Shown: positions 25,560-34,437, numbered from the stretch's first letter. The stretch: DNA of 40,169 bases from Flavobacterium sp. UGB4466 (GCF_903469665.1 NZ_CAGKLC010000041.1:1-40169), one strand, 5' to 3'. Numbers and translations are program-made. The notes: generated by a model not told the origin, from the sequence alone.

Positions 25560-26048
25560 ATGAAAAACCTAGTTGTATCCTGCTTGCTTGTGACATGTAT
25601 CGGACTTCAAAGCTGTAAAAACAATGAGAATCAGAAGGAGGCTGAAGCAGCTAAAGCAGCTGCTGAAACCATTGTAAGTACAGAATGTTATAAAGCTATA
25701 TATGAAAAAGATACTATCGATTTAAAAGTAAACACACTAAAAAATGGAAAGATAAGTGGTAACATGACTATGAAAGTTGCCGCAGCAACAGAAAGAGTGG
25801 GAGAACTTGCAGGAGAATTTCGCGGAGATACCTTATTTGCCGATTATACTTTTCAAGAGGTGACCAACAAGAATAAAACGTTTAAAAATCCAATGGCATT
25901 CTTAAAGAAAGACAAAAGACTTATTTTAGGTAACGGGACAATGCAGACTACTATGGGAGTTACTTACCTGGTAAAAGATAAACCAATCGATTTTGATCGT
26001 GTAAAATATAAATTTGATGCTGTCGAGTGTACTGAGAAATCAAAATAA
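25560..26048 (+). CDS. Small lipoprotein of unknown function
   Basis: 162 residues with a lipoprotein signal peptide; the lipobox is LQSC (Cys19), so the mature protein is lipid-anchored after Lgt processing. A Lys/Glu/Ala-rich linker (about 20-38) precedes a compact beta-rich domain (about 40-158: TECYKAIYEKDTIDLKV, KISGNMTMKV, GEFRGDTLFADYTFQ). The charged alanine-rich linker suggests a spacer from the membrane. I do not recognise the family. Separated from neighbours by hairpins on both sides, so likely monocistronic. Confidence 0.8.
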   Translation: MKNLVVSCLLVTCIGLQSCKNNENQKEAEAAKAAAETIVSTECYKAIYEKDTIDLKVNTLKNGKISGNMTMKVAAATERVGELAGEFRGDTLFADYTFQEVTNKNKTFKNPMAFLKKDKRLILGNGTMQTTMGVTYLVKDKPIDFDRVKYKFDAVECTEKSK

Positions 26049-26063
26049 TAACCTCTAAAAAAC

Positions 26064-26096
26064 AAATCCGACAGGTTTTTAGAACCTGTCGGATTT
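26064..26096 (+). terminator. Terminator of the lipoprotein gene (CCGACAGG hairpin family)
   Basis: AAATCCGACAGGTT at 26064-26077 pairs exactly with AACCTGTCGGATTT at 26083-26096. It lies 15 bases after the stop. The T run is short, so the type call is moderate. Confidence 0.75.
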
Positions 26097-26112
26097 AGTT
26101 TAAAAATGGGAT

Positions 26113-26156
26113 AAAAAAAGCCGCTTCTTAATTGTAGAAGCGGCTTGCTATTTTTT
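26113..26156 (-). terminator. Terminator of the DUF1573 gene
   Basis: AAGCCGCTTCT at 26118-26128 pairs exactly with AGAAGCGGCTT at 26136-26146. On the minus strand the stem is followed by a T run (the A run at 26113-26119). Confidence 0.85.
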
Positions 26157-26168
26157 AGATTATATTCT

Positions 26169-26549
26169 TTATAAAACTTCACCTTTGATTTTTAAGGCAA
26201 CTCTACCGTCAGGGTAGTTTACAGCATTTGTTTCAACGGTAATTGTTTTACGAATCGGACCGGAAACCATGTTGTATTTTACATCAATTTTACCTTTTTT
26301 TCCTGGCATAACTGCTGCTGCGGGTTTGGTAACAACGATAGAACTTACGGTAGATTCAGCACCAGTAATCAAAAGCGGGGCATCACCTGTATTGGTAAAT
26401 TCAAAAGAGCGAACTCCGTTGTCACTTTTCGAAATTTTTCCATAATCAATTGTATTGTCTTGGGCTTCAAATTCAATTTTTGGGCCGTTTTGTGCATAAC
26501 TTATTGTACTAAACAATACGACTGCAATAAAAGAGGCTACATTTTTCAT
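26169..26549 (-). CDS. DUF1573 family exported protein
   Basis: 126 residues with a signal peptide (about 1-19, ending SYAQ) and one DUF1573 Ig-like domain: IDYGKISKSDNGVRSFEFTNTGDAPLLITG, then PGKKGKIDVKYN and a closing ALKIKGEV. Members resemble ASPM/SPD-2/Hydin-type beta sandwiches; function unknown. Most DUF1573 proteins I know carry a Cys-Gly-Cys motif after the LLIT strand. Here that stretch reads ESTVSSIVVTKPAAAV and has no Cys. A promoter at 26576-26606 and a terminator at 26113-26156 make it a single-gene unit. Confidence 0.85.
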   Translation of the reverse strand: MKNVASFIAVVLFSTISYAQNGPKIEFEAQDNTIDYGKISKSDNGVRSFEFTNTGDAPLLITGAESTVSSIVVTKPAAAVMPGKKGKIDVKYNMVSGPIRKTITVETNAVNYPDGRVALKIKGEVL

Positions 26550-26575
26550 TTCAAATTTTTTTTTAAAGTTGTAAG

Positions 26576-26606
26576 TAAATATACATTCTTTTAATTAACA
26601 CACAAA
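26576..26606 (-). promoter_or_regulatory. Promoter of the DUF1573 gene
   Basis: Read on the minus strand: TTTG (26606-26603), a 19-base spacer, TATATTTA (26583-26576). The last base of the -7 element departs from TAnnTTTG. Confidence 0.5.
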
Positions 26607-26641
26607 TTATTAATTCGCTTTTTATAGTGTACTTAATTATT

Positions 26642-26649
26642 TACTTTTG
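26642..26649 (+). promoter_or_regulatory. Possible -7 element of valS
   Basis: TACTTTTG fits TAnnTTTG, but no TTG lies at the right distance upstream. It would give a leader of about 150 bases containing the repeat at 26686-26795. Confidence 0.35.
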
Positions 26650-26685
26650 CTGTCAATAATTAGTACAAAAATTGAACCAGTTTTT

Positions 26686-26795
26686 CTGTTTAATTGTTTA
26701 GCCGTGTATCCGCTTCATCGGTTGATGATTAGCAAAAGCTGTAATTACAGTAACAAAACGATTGAACAAATAAACAAATTAACGATTAAACAACC
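26686..26795. repeat. Intergenic repeat upstream of valS
   Basis: CTGTTTAATTGTTTAGCCG at 26686-26704 and the inverted, AAACAA-rich block 26758-26795 (ending ACGATTAAACAACC) flank a short palindrome CTGTAATTACAG at 26739-26750. Same word family as 7202-7247, 15261-15310 and 15711-15799. Confidence 0.65.
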
Positions 26796-26802
26796 CTAGT
26801 AA

Positions 26803-29436
26803 ATGACAATTCCAGCACAATTTGACGCTAAGACGATCGAGAACAAATGGTATGATTACTGGATGAAGAACAACTATTTTCATTCAGAACCTGATCACAG
26901 AACACCATATACAATTGTAATTCCGCCACCAAACGTCACAGGAGTCCTTCACATGGGGCATATGCTGAACAATACCATTCAGGATGTTTTAATTCGTAGA
27001 GCGCGTCTTAAAGGTTTTAACGCCTGTTGGGTTCCGGGAACGGATCATGCTTCTATCGCGACAGAAGCAAAAGTAGTACAGAAATTAAAAGCGGAAGGAA
27101 TCAATAAGAATGACTTAACCCGTGAAGAATTTTTAGCACACGCCTGGGAATGGACGGATAAATACGGTGGTGTAATCTTAGATCAGCTTAAAAAATTAGG
27201 AGCTTCCTGCGATTGGGAAAGAACTAAATTTACAATGGATCCTGATATGTCAGCATCTGTAATTCGTTCGTTTGTAGATTTGTACAATAAGGGATTAATT
27301 TACAGAGGATACCGAATGGTAAACTGGGATCCGGAAGCAAAAACAACGCTTTCTGACGAAGAAGTAATCTATGAAGAACAACAAGGGAAATTATTTTTCT
27401 TAAAATATAAAATCGAAGGCTCAGAAGATTTTCTGACGATCGCCACGACGCGTCCTGAAACTATTTTTGGAGACACTGCAATCTGTATTAACCCAAATGA
27501 TGAGCGTTTTGCACATCTAAGAGGAAAAAAAGCTATCGTTCCAATTTGTGGAAGAGTTATCCCGATTATTGAAGACGAATATGTAGATGTTGAATTCGGA
27601 ACCGGATGTTTAAAAGTAACTCCGGCACACGATATGAATGATAAAACGTTAGGAGAGAAGCACAATCTTGAAATCGTTGATATCTTTAATGAAGATGCTA
27701 CATTAAATAGTTTCGGATTGCATTATCAGGGCAAAGACCGTTTTGTGGTTCGCGCTGAAATTGCAAAAGAATTAGAGGAAATCGGAGCTTTGGCTAAAAC
27801 CGAAATCCATTTGAATAAAGTGGGAACCTCCGAAAGAACCAAAGCGGTAATCGAACCGAGATTATCTGATCAATGGTTTTTGAAAATGGAAGATTTGGTA
27901 AAACCGGCCATTAAGTCCGTTTTAGAAACAGGAGACATCAAATTGCATCCAAAACGTTTCGAGAATACTTATGCGCATTGGTTAAACAACATCCGTGATT
28001 GGAATATCTCACGTCAATTATGGTGGGGACAACAAATTCCGGCTTATTATTATGGAGATGGAAAAGAAGATTTCGTAGTAGCAGAAACTATTGAAGATGC
28101 TTTGGCTTTAGCTAAAGAGAAAACAGCTAACAACTTACTTACAGCAGCTGACTTAAAACAAGATGTTGATGCCTTAGATACCTGGTTCTCATCATGGCTT
28201 TGGCCAATGTCAGTTTTTGGTGGAATTATGGATCCGGAAAGTGCAGATTATAAATATTACTATCCAACAAACGACTTGGTAACAGGTCCGGATATTTTAT
28301 TCTTCTGGGTAGCCAGAATGATCATTGCAGGTTACGAGTACGCAGGTGAAAAACCATTTACGAATGTGTATTTAACCGGTTTAGTTCGTGATAAACAACG
28401 TCGTAAAATGTCTAAATCATTAGGGAATTCACCTGATCCTTTAGATTTAATCGATAAATTTAGTGCGGATGGAGTTCGTGTAGGATTGCTTTTAAGTGCT
28501 TCTGCCGGAAACGATATTATGTTTGATGAAGAATTGTGTAATCAGGGAAAAGCATTTTCAAATAAAATCTGGAATGCCTTTAAACTAATCAAAGGATGGG
28601 AAGTTTCTGAAACGATTCCACAACCTGAGTCTTCAAAAGTAGCCATCGAATGGTACGAAGCAAAATTGCAGCAAACCTTGGTTGATATTGAAGATAATTT
28701 CGAAAAATACAGAATTTCAGATTCGTTGATGGCCATTTATAAATTGGTTTGGGATGATTTCTGTTCGTGGTTCTTAGAAATGATTAAACCGGCCTATCAA
28801 CAGCCAATTGATAAAGTAACGTTTGATAAAGCGATTGAAATGTTAGAAAGCAATCTGAAATTGCTGCATCCGTTTATGCCATTCTTAACCGAAGAAATTT
28901 GGCATTTACTTGCTGACAGAACTCCGGAAGAAGCTTTAATCGTTTCTACATGGCCGGAATTAAAGTCTTTCAATGCCAATTTAATTTCAGATTTTGAAAG
29001 TACTATTGAAGTAATTTCAGGAATCCGAACAATTCGTAAGGATAAAAATATTCCGTTTAAAGATGCGATCGAATTGAAAGCAATCAACAGTGAGAATATC
29101 ACAACCTATTTTGACTCTATCGTTACGAAGTTAGGGAACATTTCAGCTTTCGAATATGTTACGGCTAAAGTAGACGGAGCATTGTCTTTCCGTGTAAAAT
29201 CGAATGAATATTTCATTCCGATTTCAGGAAATATCAATGTAGAAGAAGAAATCGCCAAACTGACTGCAGAGCTGGTATATACCCAAGGTTTCTTAAAATC
29301 TGTTCAGGCAAAATTATCTAACGAAAAATTTGTTGCCGGAGCACCTGAAAAAGTTTTGGCTAATGAAAAACAGAAAGAAGCGGATGCTTTGGCAAAAATT
29401 GCTACAATCGAGCAAAGTATTGCCGGATTGAAATAA
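26803..29436 (+). CDS. valS: Valyl-tRNA synthetase
   Basis: 877-residue class I aminoacyl-tRNA synthetase that charges tRNA-Val and edits mischarged threonine. HIGH motif HMGH is at 50-53 and KMSKS at 535-539. The editing domain (about 190-350) includes TIATTRPETIFGDTAI, and the tRNA-binding region has the WNISRQLWWGQQIPAYY block. The C-terminal end (about 810-877) is the coiled-coil arm typical of ValRS (EEEIAKLTAELVYTQGFL, then KQKEADALAKIATIEQ). Valine rather than isoleucine or leucine specificity is supported by that arm and by GTDHASIATEAKV. It is followed 21 bases later by a strong hairpin. Confidence 0.97.
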   Translation: MTIPAQFDAKTIENKWYDYWMKNNYFHSEPDHRTPYTIVIPPPNVTGVLHMGHMLNNTIQDVLIRRARLKGFNACWVPGTDHASIATEAKVVQKLKAEGINKNDLTREEFLAHAWEWTDKYGGVILDQLKKLGASCDWERTKFTMDPDMSASVIRSFVDLYNKGLIYRGYRMVNWDPEAKTTLSDEEVIYEEQQGKLFFLKYKIEGSEDFLTIATTRPETIFGDTAICINPNDERFAHLRGKKAIVPICGRVIPIIEDEYVDVEFGTGCLKVTPAHDMNDKTLGEKHNLEIVDIFNEDATLNSFGLHYQGKDRFVVRAEIAKELEEIGALAKTEIHLNKVGTSERTKAVIEPRLSDQWFLKMEDLVKPAIKSVLETGDIKLHPKRFENTYAHWLNNIRDWNISRQLWWGQQIPAYYYGDGKEDFVVAETIEDALALAKEKTANNLLTAADLKQDVDALDTWFSSWLWPMSVFGGIMDPESADYKYYYPTNDLVTGPDILFFWVARMIIAGYEYAGEKPFTNVYLTGLVRDKQRRKMSKSLGNSPDPLDLIDKFSADGVRVGLLLSASAGNDIMFDEELCNQGKAFSNKIWNAFKLIKGWEVSETIPQPESSKVAIEWYEAKLQQTLVDIEDNFEKYRISDSLMAIYKLVWDDFCSWFLEMIKPAYQQPIDKVTFDKAIEMLESNLKLLHPFMPFLTEEIWHLLADRTPEEALIVSTWPELKSFNANLISDFESTIEVISGIRTIRKDKNIPFKDAIELKAINSENITTYFDSIVTKLGNISAFEYVTAKVDGALSFRVKSNEYFIPISGNINVEEEIAKLTAELVYTQGFLKSVQAKLSNEKFVAGAPEKVLANEKQKEADALAKIATIEQSIAGLK

Positions 29437-29457
29437 TTCGCTTTGTAATTAATATTT

Positions 29458-29492
29458 AAACCCAACAGATTTTTGAAAATCTGTTGGGTTTA
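29458..29492 (+). terminator. Terminator of valS (CCCAACAG hairpin family)
   Basis: AAACCCAACAGATTTT at 29458-29473 and its exact complement at 29476-29491, loop TG: a 16-base perfect stem with a T end. Confidence 0.85.
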
Positions 29493-29506
29493 TTGTTTTT
29501 AATCGT

Positions 29507-29570
29507 CACGAATTCACGAATTAATCATTTGCTCACAGATAGTAAAAAATAAAATTCGAGAATTCGTGGC
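29507..29570. repeat. GAATTC palindromic repeat, copy 1
   Basis: CACGAATTCACGAATT at 29507-29522 is the near-exact inverse of AATTCGAGAATTCGTGGC at 29553-29570. Two similar units lie at 30294-30361 and 30401-30464. Confidence 0.85.
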
Positions 29571-29582
29571 TATTAAAATAGT

Positions 29583-30206
29583 TTACTTTACAGGTTCTCG
29601 AAGTATGGTTCTTAATTTTTCAGAAGCTGTTTTTCGGAAGTCTGATAAATAAATTTCATGGTGTAAGCCATTTTGCTCGAGCTGGTGTACTGTAGAAAAC
29701 TCCTGTATTTTTTTCAGCGTTTGAGGCTCATTTTCAAAGGGGCCGATATGAAGAACCTGTATTACTTTGCCTTCCGCCATCTCGTAAAATTCTATTGATT
29801 TCGCCCGTTCTATTTGTTTCTTATTTACTGTACTTTGAATGGCTTCTTCTGTTTGTTCTTTAGTTACGAAATCCGGCATTCTGATCATAATTCTGTAATC
29901 CCACTCACTTCGGGGTATTTTTAGCGGAGCTTCATCCATAGAAATGCCTTTGTATTTTTCAGTATCAAAACTCCATAAGGCTTCCAGTTTTGGAACAACA
30001 AAATCATTATTTGCGGCTTTCTGCATAAATTTAATAGCATAAGCAGTGGCATACAAGGCCTGAATATTTTCCGAGAATTCTTGTCCCGAAGGATCCCCTT
30101 TTCCTGTAATCGAGATGTAATTTGTTTTTTCAATATAAACGATCTCAGGATTAGTTTTAGCCCTGTAGTATACTTTGTCGGTTTTTGTTAAATCTAGTTT
30201 GCTCAT
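29583..30206 (-). CDS. GyrI-like domain protein
   Basis: 207 residues that read as a GyrI-like small-molecule-binding domain protein of the stand-alone type: YISITGKGDPSGQEFSENIQALYATAYAIKF near the N-terminus, a central LEALWSFD block with WDYRIMIRMPDFVT, and VIQVLHIGPFENEPQTLKKI then NGLHHEIYLSDFRKT near the end. Relatives bind or hydrolyse small aromatic or cyclic compounds, and some act as ligand sensors, but no function can be assigned here. No DNA-binding domain is present. It is flanked on both sides by copies of the GAATTC palindrome. Confidence 0.82.
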   Translation of the reverse strand: MSKLDLTKTDKVYYRAKTNPEIVYIEKTNYISITGKGDPSGQEFSENIQALYATAYAIKFMQKAANNDFVVPKLEALWSFDTEKYKGISMDEAPLKIPRSEWDYRIMIRMPDFVTKEQTEEAIQSTVNKKQIERAKSIEFYEMAEGKVIQVLHIGPFENEPQTLKKIQEFSTVHQLEQNGLHHEIYLSDFRKTASEKLRTILREPVK

Positions 30207-30293
30207 CTTTTTAGTTTTATTACAAATTAAATCACAGAAGGTGACAACAGTATGTCAGCAGGAAAATTCTACATCTTTTTTCTTAAAAAAAAA

Positions 30294-30361
30294 ATAGCCA
30301 CGAATTCACAAATTGTTTGTTTTCATAGATGGTAAAACAAAATTCGAGAATTTGTGGCTAT
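30294..30361. repeat. GAATTC palindromic repeat, copy 2
   Basis: ATAGCCACGAATTCACAAAT from 30294 is the imperfect inverse of AATTCGAGAATTTGTGGCTA ending at 30360. The loop (30315-30339) resembles that of copy 1. Confidence 0.85.
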
Positions 30362-30400
30362 CAAGATAAAATGTTGCTTTTTTCTCAAAACAGAGAAAAC

Positions 30401-30464
30401 GCCCCGAATTCACGATTTGTTTAGGATGTAAGCTTTGAATATAAAATTCGAGAATTCGTAGCGA
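30401..30464. repeat. GAATTC palindromic repeat, copy 3
   Basis: GCCCCGAATTCACGATTT at 30401-30418 is the imperfect inverse of AAATTCGAGAATTCGTAGCG ending near 30463. More diverged than copies 1 and 2; it abuts the permease stop codon. Confidence 0.8.
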
Positions 30465-30478
30465 TTAAAAAGAAGCCG

Positions 30479-31792
30479 TTATTTTTTCTTCCTCAAAACC
30501 AAAAATACAGGATAAGAAATCAAAGTGAGAACAACGATTATAGCAAAACCTTTTGGATCGCTGAAAATAAATCCTATTAACAAAGCAATCGAGGCTACAA
30601 AGGCAAATATTGTCGTCCAGGGATACCAAAAAGAATGATACGGACGTGGTAAATTGGGTTCAGTGGCTCTTAGTTTTAAGAGAGAAAGATAAGCTAATCC
30701 CCAAACGATAATAGAGATAAAGGCTGCGAAAGAAAATAATACTTCAAAAGAGCCAATGCAAATTAAAAATAAACTGAAAAGCGACGAAACTAAAAGCGCT
30801 ATAATTGGTGTCCCGCCTTTATTTACTGTTGTTCCTTGTTTGAAAAAGAACCCGTCACGACTTAATCCGTAAAGGATTCTTGGCGGAATCATCATAAAAG
30901 CATTTAGTATACTGATTAATGAAAAAATGGAAATTACCGTAACAATAATAGCTCCGTTTTCTCCAAAAAGGATCTTGGCAACATCTGCTGCGGCTAAATT
31001 TGATTTTGCCAGGGTTTCAATTGGTAAAACATGAAAGAAAGCAGCGTTTACCAAAACATAAATGGCAACCACTAAAAAGACACCGCTGTACAATGACTTG
31101 GGAATATTTTTGTTGGGATTATCGTTTTCTTCGGCAAAAAAGCAAACGCTGTTCCAGCCGTTGTAAGTCCCGATGATCAACTGCAATGATTTGAAAAATC
31201 CGAAGATTAGTCCAATTTGAAAGAAAGAATGGTCTGTTTTGATTTTAGGGACTTCAGTGCCTGTGTACATAAAACAGGCTATGACCAAGGCTACAAAGCA
31301 GATTACTTTTAAGAAACTGGTAATTTGCTGAATGACGCTGCCGTTTTTTACACCACTTAAATGAATGAGTACAAAAGCAAGTAATAAAGAAATTGCCATC
31401 ACGGTAGAATAGTTCGAGAGTACAGGAAACAAAATAATAATGTACTCACTAATAACAATACAATAAAAAGCCGGTGGTGTTACATTGACGATAAAATCAA
31501 ACCAGCCGGAAAGAAAGCCGGCATATTCGCCAAAAGCTCTTTTAATATAGTTATAGGAACCTCCTGCTTTGGGTAACATTGTGGAAAGTTCTGCATAGGA
31601 GTTGGCTCCTAACAAAACATATAAACCTCCAAAGAGCCATGAAGCAATAATGAGCCAATAATTGTCGAGTAGGGAAGCAATGCTGCCGGGTGTACGAAGA
31701 ATTCCAACGCCAATCGTTCCTCCAATTAATACAGCAATATTAAAACTTAAGCCAAGACTTTTTTGCAATTGATTTTTTTTAGCATCTGACAT
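30479..31792 (-). CDS. APC-family amino acid permease
   Basis: 437 residues with about 12 hydrophobic segments and the APC first-helix motif IGGTIGVGILRTPGSIA, then LLGANSYAELSTMLPKAGGSYNYIKRAFGEYAGFLSGW, the conserved helix-2/3 region of amino acid/polyamine/organocation transporters. NIPKSLYSGV is the usual later loop. The overall wording is close to the L-type (LAT/SteT-like) group, but substrate cannot be fixed. I start at ATG 31792 (MSDAKKNQ). A longer frame to 31870 would begin upstream of the probable promoter (31830-31837). The gene is separated from the upstream receptor gene by a terminator, so it is probably not part of the iron locus. Confidence 0.85.
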   Translation of the reverse strand: MSDAKKNQLQKSLGLSFNIAVLIGGTIGVGILRTPGSIASLLDNYWLIIASWLFGGLYVLLGANSYAELSTMLPKAGGSYNYIKRAFGEYAGFLSGWFDFIVNVTPPAFYCIVISEYIIILFPVLSNYSTVMAISLLLAFVLIHLSGVKNGSVIQQITSFLKVICFVALVIACFMYTGTEVPKIKTDHSFFQIGLIFGFFKSLQLIIGTYNGWNSVCFFAEENDNPNKNIPKSLYSGVFLVVAIYVLVNAAFFHVLPIETLAKSNLAAADVAKILFGENGAIIVTVISIFSLISILNAFMMIPPRILYGLSRDGFFFKQGTTVNKGGTPIIALLVSSLFSLFLICIGSFEVLFSFAAFISIIVWGLAYLSLLKLRATEPNLPRPYHSFWYPWTTIFAFVASIALLIGFIFSDPKGFAIIVVLTLISYPVFLVLRKKK

Positions 31793-31829
31793 ATATCGGA
31801 GTTTTGTTTTGGTGAGAATTTTTATGGAA

Positions 31830-31837
31830 CAAAAGTA
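31830..31837 (-). promoter_or_regulatory. -7 element of the permease gene
   Basis: Minus strand TACTTTTG fits TAnnTTTG. No -33 TTG at the usual distance. It supports the start at 31792. Confidence 0.4.
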
Positions 31838-31868
31838 ATACAATCTGATTACTTTCTTTAGTGAAAAC

Positions 31869-31900
31869 AAAAAACCTCATCTATTGTCAGATGAGGTTTT
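31869..31900 (-). terminator. Terminator of the first siderophore receptor gene
   Basis: AAAACCTCATCT at 31871-31882 and AGATGAGGTTTT at 31889-31900 form a 12-base perfect stem. On the minus strand it is followed by six T. Confidence 0.85.
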
Positions 31901-31976
31901 CTGTTTAAAACCAGACTTTTTTGTTTTCGTTATTGAAATACGGCAAAAGTCCGGAGGGCAAAATCTAATTCAAAAT

Positions 31977-34247
31977 TTAGAATTTATATTTTAAGCTTGT
32001 CAAAATTTGACGAGGTGCAATTGGGTTGATACTGTAATTTTCGTGAACAGTATAATTCAATTCGTTTGTAATATTAGATAGTTTACATAAAACAGAGAAT
32101 TTTCTCCACTCGTAACCTACAGAAGCATCAATGGTTGTGTAACCTTCGATAGGAATATCTCTGTCTCTAATGGTAACAATGTAAGCAGGATTTGGTTTTG
32201 GATTGGTAGGTGTAGGCTTAACAGCTGTCCACAGATAATCATCATTCCATCCACCTAAACGGTTACCAATATAGTTCGCGATTGCTCCAAATGAAACTCC
32301 TCTAAACATTCCTTCCTGTACCTTGTAGTAGAAGCTTAAGTTGGCTGTGTTTTTAGGTGTTCTTACAACCGGATCTCCCGCTACAAAACTTCCACTTGTT
32401 CCGGAAGTTTTAGTATAACGCATATCATTATAGCTATAACCGGCAATAATATTAAGTCCTTCAATAGGTGTTGCAGTAACATCAATTTCAACCCCTTTAC
32501 TTTTAGTAGCTCCACCCAATACTTTTATGCTTGAATTCACATTTTCAGTAATACCATCGGCTAGAAATGGTGCGGTTTGAGCCAAATTGCTGTTTGAGAT
32601 TTGGTAAACCGTTAAGTTTGTGCTTAACAAGCCCTCAAAGAATTCTTTTTTAATACCTGCTTCGTATTGATCAATGATCGATGCTTCAATTGTTTTGTTG
32701 TCAACCGTGAATCCTATATTTGGTGAAAACGAGTTCGAGTAGCTGGCAAATAATGAAGTGCTTTTTGTTGGTTGATAGATAATACCCACTTTTGGAGAGA
32801 AAGCATTGTCCAGTTTTTTAGCACCAACTTCTGCTATTGCATTTTCCGGAGCGACCGTTTGAACTTTTGTACCGGTGTTATAAGTTTCTTTGTAAGTGGT
32901 AGCTTGGCCTTCTTGCCATGACCAACGAATACCTGCTAATACTTTGACTTTTTCTGTAATCGAAATCAGATCCTGAAAATAAGCCCCAAAACGATTGGTT
33001 TCTGTTTTTAGAATTTGAGTCGCTCTTGCGTTTGGAATATCATTTTTTTGTTTTGACGGATCAAAAGCAAATAAATTGATAGTGTCATAATTTGCCGGAT
33101 CAAAAGCATAAGTGTATCCGGTAGCAAATGAATTTTCCCAATCAATACCTGTATATACTTGATGTTTTACTGATCCGGTATTGAAATTTCCTTGTAAACT
33201 TAATTGGTCGCCCAATATCTGCTCTAAATTTTTATTTTGAACTAATGCTCTGGTCCAGTCGCCACTATTGGTTATATTAGACATCTGAGCTGTAGATTTT
33301 TGAGTTCTATCATAACTTTGGAAAGAACTATTAAAGTTTAGTTTCCAGTTTTTATTGAAATCATGGTTTAATAAAACCGAAGCACTTGCTGATTTTGTAG
33401 TACCATTAGACCAAAGTGATCCGTAGAATGCATTACGAGGTAAGTCAAGAATTTGTTTTCCGATAAGTCCTGTTCCAAAATCCGGAGTCCAGTCTGCTGT
33501 TAAATAATCCCCTTGTACCGTAATTTGTGTTTTTGGATTGATGATAAAAAGTAAAGACGGGTTTACATATACACGTTCGTTTTTTACTACATTTCTGAAG
33601 CTTTCAGAGTTCTCGTAAGAACCGTTTATTCTAAAAGCAATTGACTTGCTAAGAGGGCCATAAAAATCGAAAGAAGGTTTGTAGAACGCATAACTTCCAA
33701 TTTGCATCGATACCTCACCGCCTGATTTAAATGAAGGTGTTTTGGTTACCAGGTTTAAGATACCTCCCGGTGCAACGTTTCCAAACAATAAAGCCGAACC
33801 TCCTTTTAAGAATTCAACTTTCTCCAGACCGGAAACATCAGGAATGGAACCTGAATTGTAACGGAATCCGTTTTTAAACATATTGTTGGCAGACATGTCA
33901 TATCCTCTTGAGAAAAAAGATTCCTGTGCACCACCACGAGCAGAACTTACATAAACACCATTAGCGTTTTTAATAACTTCACTTAAACGAATGGCTTGTT
34001 GTTGTTCGATTACATCAGAACTAATAACCTGTATGCTTTGTGGATTGTCCATTGGTTTTAATCCCGAACGAACTGCAGTAACCGGTTTAGGCTCTCTATT
34101 GGTTTTAATTAATACTTCATTTAGTATTTCTCCTTTTTTATTTTTTACCGTGTCATTGGCAGTTGAGGCTGCCTCGTCGCTTGAATAGTTTTGACTGTAA
34201 GAAGCAAAACTTATAAAGGATAATGCAAGTAGTAAATTATATTTCAT
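31977..34247 (-). CDS. TonB-dependent siderophore receptor
   Basis: 756 residues: signal peptide (about 1-18, ending SYSQ), a possible TonB box region (LNEVLIKTN), plug domain (about 65-175: DNPQSIQVISSDVI, then SARGGAQESFFSRGYD and VEFLKGGSALLFGNVAPGGILNLVTK), and a 22-strand type barrel to the C-terminal Phe (SLKYKF). The plug wording (PQSIQVIS, RGYD, PGGILN) is that of ferric-siderophore receptors of the FhuA/FpvA type. No carboxypeptidase-like N-terminal extension, unlike the second receptor here. It has its own promoter (34283-34313) and terminator. The ligand is not readable. Confidence 0.92.
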   Translation of the reverse strand: MKYNLLLALSFISFASYSQNYSSDEAASTANDTVKNKKGEILNEVLIKTNREPKPVTAVRSGLKPMDNPQSIQVISSDVIEQQQAIRLSEVIKNANGVYVSSARGGAQESFFSRGYDMSANNMFKNGFRYNSGSIPDVSGLEKVEFLKGGSALLFGNVAPGGILNLVTKTPSFKSGGEVSMQIGSYAFYKPSFDFYGPLSKSIAFRINGSYENSESFRNVVKNERVYVNPSLLFIINPKTQITVQGDYLTADWTPDFGTGLIGKQILDLPRNAFYGSLWSNGTTKSASASVLLNHDFNKNWKLNFNSSFQSYDRTQKSTAQMSNITNSGDWTRALVQNKNLEQILGDQLSLQGNFNTGSVKHQVYTGIDWENSFATGYTYAFDPANYDTINLFAFDPSKQKNDIPNARATQILKTETNRFGAYFQDLISITEKVKVLAGIRWSWQEGQATTYKETYNTGTKVQTVAPENAIAEVGAKKLDNAFSPKVGIIYQPTKSTSLFASYSNSFSPNIGFTVDNKTIEASIIDQYEAGIKKEFFEGLLSTNLTVYQISNSNLAQTAPFLADGITENVNSSIKVLGGATKSKGVEIDVTATPIEGLNIIAGYSYNDMRYTKTSGTSGSFVAGDPVVRTPKNTANLSFYYKVQEGMFRGVSFGAIANYIGNRLGGWNDDYLWTAVKPTPTNPKPNPAYIVTIRDRDIPIEGYTTIDASVGYEWRKFSVLCKLSNITNELNYTVHENYSINPIAPRQILTSLKYKF

Positions 34248-34282
34248 GTTGCTTATTTAGATTTAATAAAAATAAATTTTTG

Positions 34283-34313
34283 CAAATGTAATATCGAGAT
34301 ACGGTCTTAACAA
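34283..34313 (-). promoter_or_regulatory. Promoter of the first siderophore receptor gene
   Basis: Minus strand TTG (34313-34311), a 20-base spacer, TACATTTG (34290-34283): a full match to the Bacteroidota consensus, 36 bases before the start codon. Confidence 0.7.
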
Positions 34314-34437
34314 AATTTTCAGAGTTTTTCTAGATTAAAATTTCATTAGAATAGTCTTAAGATTGGCTTAAGATTTTGTTTTTCTAAATTTTATTGAGTA
34401 AGGAAGAAGAAGAGAGAGTGTAAAAGATATTTTGGTT

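Noticed and set aside
29507..30464. CRISPR array
   Set aside because: Only three diverged palindromic units, unevenly spaced and interrupted by a gene; no constant repeat with unique spacers and no cas genes.
30479..31792. Amino acid permease as part of the iron locus
   Set aside because: A 12-base-pair terminator at 31869-31900 and a separate -7 element lie between it and the receptor, so the link is positional only.
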